A DNA stretch of 64,000 nt from Morella rubra (lineage: Eukaryota; Streptophyta; Magnoliopsida; Fagales; Myricaceae): the NCBI GenBank assembly GCA_003952965.2, contig CM025849.1, forward strand, positions 17,284,796-17,348,795, in the 5' to 3' direction. The notes beneath the pieces are model-generated. The model had not been told where the DNA came from. It made no database searches and saw nothing but the letters and a program-made list of their open reading frames with translations. This document shows positions 56,916 through 64,000 of the stretch, one piece after another. Made by a program: the position numbers and the translations under genes. Each line of letters starts with the position of its first letter. The stretch's first letter is position 1.

Positions 56916-57404
56916 GAAAACCTCCGGCTCCAATGGGTGATACTCAAGAACAAACTCCGGCCCCAGACCAAATACTCGCATTCAAGAACAAGAGGCGGAT
57001 TCTGGGGTGCTAGATCCTACTGTACATCCTCCTGACAAGGATAACGGCATTGGGAGACGAAGTCTGGTTTCCATGATCCCACTTCTAACCCAAATATATT
57101 TTAGAATTTACTATTTGCCTCTGATGTGGGGCGTGTTTCGTTGTATGTTTTTCTTATTTGCTTTTTGTTGTTTGTTTTTCTTTTTCATTTTTTTTTCACA
57201 TTAAGGAACACAATCTATGCTATTACAAGATGGTAGAAAATTTAACATGATGTTTTTTTTTCGTTGAAATTAATGTGGAAAAAATTTATTTCTTTCGTTG
57301 TTTGAATGAAACTTGAAAAATGCATGATGTTGAACTCCAAAATTTATTCCTTTTAGTCTAAGGATGGCCAAAAACCTATCGACCCGACCTCTCGATCTGA
57401 AATT

Positions 57405-58530
57405 GATATGCTTCAACTCGAACTAGTCGGGTTACGTCGAGGTCGGATTTTAAAACATAAACCTGTGAAAAATCAAGTTTGTGTTCGAGTTTCTAACCTG
57501 AAACCAAAGCATTCAAAGAACCGACTTCGATTTTAATTGGGTTTTGAAACATGAACCCGAGAAAAATTTTGTGTTTGGGTTTTAACCCCAAAGCATTCAA
57601 AGGAATTTTCAGGTCTTGGGTTTTGAAACATGGAGAAAAATCAAGTTTGTGTTCCCTTTTTCTAACGGGATCGGGGTTAGGTTTTGAAACATGAATCTGA
57701 GAAAATTAGGTTTGTGTTCACATCTTTAATCCAAACCAAACATTCAAAGGAACCCAACCTCGAAGATTTTAGCTTTTCTAGGGGTCAGGGTTAGGTTTTG
57801 AAACATGAATCGAGAAAAATCAGGTTTGTGTTCTAATCTTTAACTCGGAACCAAAGCATTCAAAAGAATCCACCTTGACGATTTTAGCTTTTTTCGTGGT
57901 TGGGGTTGCGTTTGAAACATGAACCGAGAAAAATTAGGTTTGTGTTTGGGTCTTTAACCCGAAACCAAAGCATTCAAAGGAACTCAAATCCGATGTTTTT
58001 TAGCTTTTTTTGGGGTCGGGTTTTGAAATATAAACCCGAGAAAAATTTGGTTCATGTTCGGGTCTTTAACCGAAACCAAAGCATTCAAAAGACCTCAACC
58101 CCGATTTTTAGCTTTTTTGGGGGTCAGGGGTCGGAGTGGGTTTTGAAACATGAACCTGAGAAAAATTAGGTTCGTGTTCGGGTCTCTAACCCGAAACCAA
58201 AGCATTCAAAAGACTTCGACCCCGATACTTTTAGCTTTTTTTGGGGTCTTCAGGGGTCGGGGTGGGGTTTTGAAACATGAACCCAAGAAAAATTAGGTTC
58301 ATGTTCGGGTCTCTAACCTGAAACCAAAACATTTAAAGGAAATCGACCTTGACGATTTTCACTTTTTTTGGAGTCGGGTTTTGAAACATGAACCTGAAAA
58401 AATTAGGTACGTGTTCGGGTATCTAATATGAAATCAAACATTCAAAGGAACCCAACCTCGATGGTTTTAGCTTTTTTTTCAGAATCAGGGTCGGATTTTG
58501 AAACATGAACTCGAGAAAAACTTTACTGAA
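57405..58530. repeat. Minisatellite, about 11 units of 80-128 bp
   Basis: Repeating units contain ggttttgaaacatgaac, gagaaaaattaggtttgtg, ttcgggtctttaacc, gaaaccaaagcattcaaa and ttttagctttttttgg. Unit starts (at gaaacatgaac or variants) lie near 57463, 57546, 57625, 57685, 57799, 57913, 58024, 58144, 58272, 58382 and 58499. Units in the middle are the longest and most alike. Similar phrases recur near 62530-62770. Confidence 0.85.
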
Positions 58531-59686
58531 AAATATTAAAAAATACTTTCAAAAAATATATTTGATGTAACAACTAAACACCAGAAATTAGATTAGTTTA
58601 TGTGAAACATAATGCATTTGAAACTACTTTACAACAAAAAAAAATGCTTTACTTTGAAACAATGGGAGATTTAAAAAATGAATTCCTATCAATTAATGCA
58701 CACTAAAGACCTTAAACCTGAAATTGGGATATGGTGAGGTTAAATTTGGATATTTTGGAGGGCAAAAACAGGGGCACATCTGGTTATGAAGAATCAATTA
58801 TCAAACAAACAGGACCTTAAAATTTAGAGAGAGGAAAAAAAGATAAATCCTCAGTGATTACTAATTTCAAATAGCCGGATATATATATATATATGCACAC
58901 ACATCAAAATTTTAAGTGATTACGGTAGTTTGTTTTCCAGTAAAACTCTTTTCATAGAAGGAAAAATCATAGTCCAATTATATATGGAGGATGATGGCGA
59001 GGCCGGGAGTCGGGACACATGCCAAATTTGTGGTTTCTAAAACGACCCAAGTGGTTCCCAAGAACCCTCGATGTCAAACCCAGGCCAGAAACAATGAACG
59101 ACTCCTTCCACCTCACCAAATCAAGCACGTTCACCTTCGTTAGAAACATCTGATCTATTTTGAGAACTTAATCTCTTCGTATACAGTTATTTTGTTTTGT
59201 ATTTTAAACTATATATTATATGTAATTTAATCCATATTTTACCCTAACAGAGAACAAAAAGAAGATTGCTTGCATGATTACTAATTAATATCAGCTCTAT
59301 CACATCCAGGCCAAAGTAATCAAAGCAAATGGACAACTCAATTCAATCGAAACAGGTGTATTCGCCAGGATTTTCTTCAACTAGTTCATTTCTGTTGTTG
59401 TTTTTTCTAATTTATCTTGATATATGGACTAAAGCAATCCTACTTCTTGACTCAAGTTTCCGGTACGAAGTAATAGAGCTGACAAACTGGTCATATCACC
59501 AATAAAACCATAGCTGGAGATAGATCGGATTTTACTCGGCTCTATTAGCCCATAGATCTGAGCCGCAAGAACGAGAGATGTCAAGACAGGCCCAGCCCAG
59601 AAGTCACCGGGCTAAGTTCCCTCTTTTGAAGGACTAAGTTATTCTTAATACCTGAACTCTTAACCTATTCATTGCAGGCGACCTGC
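58531..59686. other. No gene recognised
   Basis: AT-rich, with a TA run at about 58880-58892. Short frames only. A passage at 58967-59149 (minus, 60 codons) lacks recognisable motifs. Confidence 0.5.
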
Positions 59687-60162
59687 CAGGGCCGGCTCAA
59701 ATCAAATGGTGGCATAAGGCGGTCTAAATTATTAAGTTTTTTATATACATTTTAATATAAAAATATTTAAAATTATCTGAAAATTATTAAATTTAATATA
59801 AAATATTCAAAGGCCTCATTAATTGTTTTTTATGGCCCCTTATATATGACATCAAGATTCCTTGATTAGCACAATTTAAAAGTCTCTAAGGCATTTTTTC
59901 TCTTTAAGTAAATTTTAAAAATATCTAAAAAAAATTCGGAGGCCTCAAAAAAACATTACCTGTAAAAACAGTCTCTCATTATAAAATATATATATATATA
60001 TATAAATAAATATTGCATCTTGCCATTACTTTTTTATTTTCTTAGGTCAATTGTCTTTTTATTTATTGAGTTCAAAAAAAATTAAAATAAAATAACTTTT
60101 TATGAGGCCTTACTTAGGGTGAGGCTTTAGGTACTAAGTTGCTTACCCTTGAACCGTCCTTG
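59687..60162. mobile_element. Non-autonomous hAT-like element (476 bp)
   Basis: The left end cagggccggctcaa and the complement of the right end, caaggacggttcaa, agree at 11 of 14 positions and match the common plant hAT terminal pattern. The interior is AT-rich without coding. The 8-bp flanks (cgacctgc and acccctgg) agree at only half of the positions, so the target duplication has decayed or the ends are a few bases off. Confidence 0.5.
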
Positions 60163-61021
60163 ACCCCTGGGAGCTCCGTTCTTCACCTAGTTCTGTGTAG
60201 GGTATCGTTATTTACTGTGCACAACCTGCGGCCAATCGTACGTAATCATATGTTGAAAGGGTCGGGAATTTCGATTACATCAGTTGAGAATCGAGATTAG
60301 GAAGGCTCCAAGTGCCAAATGGTAAGAAAAGCAGGAGAGCAAACACTCCTCGACCAACAACTCAAGCTAATAACATAGAGTTTGCGATTTTTCATCCTTT
60401 TATACTAAATATTTTAATATTCAAATCTTCTTTTAGCTTTATTCTATTGTAGTTCTTAAATTCTTTCACAAAATTAAATTTATCTAATGTATTCTATTTT
60501 TCAGCTGGATGATTGAGTATTGTAATAAATTTAGGCTTAATTAATCTATTAGTACATGTGATTTAACTTTTCTCAATTTAGTCTTTAGGTTCATTTCGTA
60601 CTACAACAATTAAGGTTAAAGAATATTTTATTTTAGTCCTTCCGTTAAGTTAGAAAGCTGGTTGACAAAAATTAATGACTTAATTGACGGAAGCTATGTC
60701 ACGAGGAATAAAGGCTGACACATGTCCGCAACAAATTAATTTAATAAAAAAATGGTTTAACATACTAAGACTCTAAAAATTGTATTAAATAATATAAAAA
60801 TTAAAATATTTCTAAAAACATAGAAAATTTAACTTGATATAAAAAAAAAAACTATATATCTGCCCCAAGAAATATTGTGTTTTTTATATATTTATATATT
60901 TTGTGTTTATTTATTTGATATTTCATTGTTATCTCTTTTAATTTTTGATTCTTAACATTTAGTTCTATAAAATTATTGATGTCAATTTATATTTTTTTTA
61001 GTATTCTATTTTTCTATTATT

Positions 61022-61261
61022 GATAATCTCAGTGCTCTACACATCACAGTTAATCTGGTTTTCCATGTACGCAGCAAGCACATTGAATTAGATTATCACT
61101 TTGTGCGTGAACGAGTTGCCCTTGGTCTCTTTGTTACTCGACATGTCTCCACTGTGCATCAAGTTGCGGATATCTTCACTAAACCAATGTCCAAAGCTTC
61201 CCTTGCCTTTTTCAAACCAAACTTAGCCTCTAGCCCGGCAAAGTTTGCAAGAGGGTATTAA
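61022..61261 (+). pseudogene. Ty1/copia RNase H C-terminal fragment
   Basis: 80 codons open to a stop at 61259-61261. Reads DNLSALHITVN, then FHVRSKHIELDYHFVRERVA, TRHVSTVHQVADIFTKPMSK. The KHIE.DYHFVRE and QxADIFTK motifs are diagnostic of the copia RNase H end. Nothing of RT or integrase precedes it, so this is a truncated insertion. The preceding AT-rich DNA (60700-61000) shows no coding. Confidence 0.85.
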
Positions 61262-61365
61262 CACAAACCAGCTCGGTGTACAAAAACTAGAATCAGAGCA
61301 ACTTGAGGCTGAATCTTAGAGAGATAATCTGCTTTAAAGGAGAAAATATTGCAGCATGATTCATT

Positions 61366-61500
61366 GCCGAAAATCAAGATCGCATTCTCCATAATGTTGT
61401 GCCTCATTTATTGCTCAGCCTTAGTATGACAAAGTGCCGAAAATCAAGATGGTAGTCTCCAAAATGATTTGCCTCATTTATTGCTCAGTATTAACAAAGT
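61366..61500. repeat. 70-bp tandem duplication
   Basis: Unit 1 (61366-61435) and unit 2 (61436-61500) share gccgaaaatcaagat, ttgcctcatttattgctcag and acaaagt, with several substitutions and a 5-bp deletion. Lies just downstream of the copia fragment. Confidence 0.8.
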
Positions 61501-61879
61501 CAAAAGTGCTACAAATTTGCCTTTGTCAAATCAACTGTATTTCATCCTGTTTAAAAAAGGCTTCAACCAGTGACAAAGGACCCGTCAAAGGAGTTCAACG
61601 ACCATATTCTTTCTTTAATAGTTTCTATATACAATTATTCTCTTGACTTCAATACGGTAGATATTCTAGTTTAAATATCTAAATGTATCAGTTCTTGAAG
61701 TTCACATTGAATAGAAATACAAAAATTCCATTTACAATTCAGATTTCCTTTTGATCCCACAAAAAAATTATCCTAAGTATTTTGCTAAACAAGAAAAAAA
61801 TCAATTGGGATATCAATTATAGCACTACGAGCATGATGTTCCTCATCATCCAAATTTACAAAACATTCTACAATTCTTA

Positions 61880-62250
61880 CCTATGTCAAGCATAGTTGAA
61901 AATTGGGAAGTTTCTACAGCATCTATTGAGCGAGCTTTTTCAACTATGAACCTTTTGAAGACAAAATTATAAAAATAAAAAATAAAAATGAAAGATGCTT
62001 TTATTGCAGACTATTTAGTTGTATTGAGAAAGAAATTGCTTAAAAGATTAGTATGGATATGATCATTGAAGATTTTTATTCGCTAAGGAAAGTCTAGTAC
62101 AATTAGCATAAGTGTGGTGTTTTCTTTTATTTTCTCCTTGTAAACTTTTATTTTTCAACGCTGACTACATGTATTTTGCATTTGGTATTTAAGTTATTTG
62201 TGTCCATATGTTTAGGTCATTTCACCCTACCCCTTTGCCTAATCTTTTGG
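61880..62250 (+). pseudogene. hAT transposase C-terminal (dimerisation) fragment
   Basis: The plus strand reads SSIVENWEVSTASIERAFST, then MNLLKTKL and a stop, then MKDAFIADYLVVLRKKLL and, in another frame, SMDMIIEDFYSL. The S.A..ERAFS.M..LKT.L pattern and the downstream LVV region are the hAT C-terminal dimerisation domain. The region after it ends near ggcttcactcctgacc, a decayed version of the usual hAT end. Two stops and a frameshift. Confidence 0.65.
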
Positions 62251-63039
62251 CTTCACTCCTGACCACAAGTTATAGTTTGAGAATATATTTGATATTGAGG
62301 TAATAGTCAATGAGACGTTTATTGTGATTTATTCTAGTAATATGTTATCTAAATTTGTAAATTTTATCCACAACATTTGATAAGAACTTTGCCAAACTGA
62401 CATCTCGACTTCAATCGACCACAACATTTTAAGTGCGTTCCTTTTTAAGAGAAGATAATCTACATTCTAATGTTCATTGACATCTCAACTCAATCCTCCT
62501 TTTTTGTTCACCCAATATAAAGGTGAAAAACAACCCGACCCCAACTTGAAATCGATTCGACCGGGTCAGTTTCCATCAATCCGACCCCGAAAAAAGCCTA
62601 CCTAACCTTGACTCTCAAAAGTTACTTTTTTTTTTCCTTATACCACGTGTGCCTTCTGTCCTCCCTCCCTTAGTTAACCCCAACCCCAAAATTGAAATGC
62701 CAGCTTGGCTCAAGTTCAGGAGCAATCAGGGTCGGGGTCAGTTCAAAAATTGATCCTTGATAATGCACACCCCTAGGCCTACACTTTTCTCTATTATGCC
62801 ATGGTAGCTCATCTCTATCAATCTATAGACTCATCTTTTACATAGATATGAGTATTATTGTTATCTATAGACTCATTTTATACATAGTCAATATTTGATT
62901 TACCATATATATATACACATGATACGGACCTGAGAAAAGCCTTGAAAGTAGCCACCAGAAAAGCCCGAGAAAGGGGGTTGCACAAGACCAATCTAAGGGC
63001 CATAGAGGTAGAGCCAGCGCGTGTGCTTGGCAGCCAAGC

Positions 63040-63435
63040 TATTGAGATCCTACATTACTTAGGAGAACCTAATTAGAAGACTTAATAAGAGGGTTTGGAT
63101 AACTCTAACTTTAAGACATGTCTTTTGGTCTAGAACTCAGGTCCTCATCAATTGGTGTCCTATGCGTCCTTCCTAGGCCATGTGGTGGCTTGCGTGAACT
63201 CATTTTCTTCAACCCTATAGATCCAGTACGAGTCAGGGTAGGCCCAAGTCTGGTGAAAGCCCTTTATAGAGGTCATGTGGGAGACGCAGACGACCAGGAT
63301 GTCGGTCTTCGAAGGATGGGGGATTGTTGAGATCCTATGTTGCGTAGGAGTGCCTAATTAGAAGACTTAATAAGAGGGCTTGGATAACTTTAACTTTAAG
63401 ACATGTCTTTTGGTTTAGAACCCAGGTCCTCATCA
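63040..63435 (+). mobile_element. Complete TRIM (396 bp) with perfect target duplication
   Basis: LTR1 63040-63150 and LTR2 63325-63435, each 111 bp and about 90 percent identical, starting TGTTGAGATCC (LTR1 reads tattgagatcc) and ending CCTCATCA. caagc is present on both sides (63035-63039 and 63436-63440). A primer-site-like ttggtgtcc follows LTR1, and a purine run gaaggatgggggat precedes LTR2. The 174-bp interior has no recognisable protein. Orientation is plus by primer site and purine tract. Confidence 0.85.
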
Positions 63436-63440
63436 CAAGC

Positions 63441-64000
63441 CTCGGCAACGCGCGCGCTAGGCAGCCACGCCTCTCCAACTCGCGCACCACACAGAACCCA
63501 ACCTGGCCCAACAACTGAAGACACCCAAGGACAACATTACTAAGTCGCCCACCAGCCCAGCACAGTCGGTTGACCTACCTCAGCGAACCACCAGATCAGA
63601 GATAGGCCGCCACATAGTAGCAAAAGAATGGAGCGATTACAAGGAGAATCTTGGGTGACACATGGCAGCATGAGAGAGGACCACATGGAGGAGGTGTCTT
63701 TTGTCATTGGTACCTTTGCCACCTAACAAAAGGACAAGGACAAGGAACATTACATGGTTATGTCCTTTTTAGCTAGAAGACGAAAATGAAGGTTATGTCC
63801 TTTCGTCCTTAGCTAAAGGACAAAGACAAGAAATATTAGTGATTATGTCATTTTGTCCTTGAAGACATAAGGAATCGCCACCTAATGTCCTTGGTTCCTT
63901 GATTCAAGGATGAGCCGCCACCTAGCCTAAGGACATGGGAATATGTCGTAGGATATCCTTTAGGAATCAACACATGGCCGAATAAGATCATGACATGTGG
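63441..64000. other. Unidentified GC-richer sequence at the window end
   Basis: If the TRIM and one caagc are removed, an open plus-strand frame runs from about 62930 through GLHKTNLRAIEVEPARVLGS and on into ATRALGSHASPTRAPHRT to a stop near 63541. From 63720 on, imperfect repeats of aaggacaaggacaagg, ttatgtcctttcgtcc and tgtccttggttcc occur. The style is that of an LTR retrotransposon's end, but no domain was recognised. Confidence 0.3.

Overview
This is AT-rich plant nuclear DNA, most likely from a eudicot. The evidence is spliced plant gene remnants (a cinnamoyl-CoA-reductase-like gene with GT..AG introns, a NAC-domain exon), plant transposon families (L1-type LINE, Ty3/gypsy chromovirus, Ty1/copia, CACTA, hAT, TRIM, MITEs) and an integrated plant pararetrovirus. 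No bacterial, organellar, rRNA or tRNA genes were seen. Only one or two protein genes look possibly intact; nearly everything else is a mobile element or a relic. All names are from reading translations and repeats by eye; no database was searched.

Layout. 1-4266: low-complexity plant DNA with a 1.73 kb LTR-like insertion. 4267-9257: a LINE on the minus strand, bounded by an exact 15-bp target duplication. 9258-11654: locus-specific repeated blocks with a 162-bp MITE. 11655-19005: a 3.8/3.5 kb tandem duplication whose second breakpoint lies inside a gypsy LTR. 18310-29538: a composite insertion, made of a decayed chromovirus on the minus strand (3' LTR, chromodomain, integrase, RNase H, RT, protease, gag) joined through an inverted gag piece to a 5.0 kb CACTA transposon. 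29539-30700: the ancestral local sequence resumes and carries a small secreted-peptide gene on the minus strand. 30815-32288: two opposed copia gag fragments around a TRIM. 33148-50730: the pararetrovirus cluster. 50758-51246: a long-TIR MITE. 51348-54259: a broken CCR-like gene. 56795-56915: a NAC relic. 57405-58530: a minisatellite. 59687-64000: hAT, copia and TRIM pieces.

The pararetrovirus (Caulimoviridae, petuvirus/florendovirus-like by gene order) is the dominant feature. Two near-full copies lie head to head: L on the minus strand (41207 down to 34032) and R on the plus strand (41208 to 49776). Each has movement protein, zinc-knuckle coat protein, aspartic protease, RT and RNase H, then a second ORF starting at an ATGA overlap, then a promoter with a TATA box and TGACG motifs. 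L begins, and R ends, at the tRNA-Met primer-binding site, so the virus was linearised at its minus-strand discontinuity. Several frameshifts are common to both copies, so they probably derive from one defective ancestor. Older fragments in mixed orientation flank the pair.

Many blocks recur inside the window, which gives internal empty sites. These define the exact ends of the LTR element, the LINE, one MITE and the gypsy/CACTA composite without any outside genome. Two stretches (about 22880-24950 and 42060-43790) carry dense small indels and filler, and may be real rearrangement scars or assembly error.
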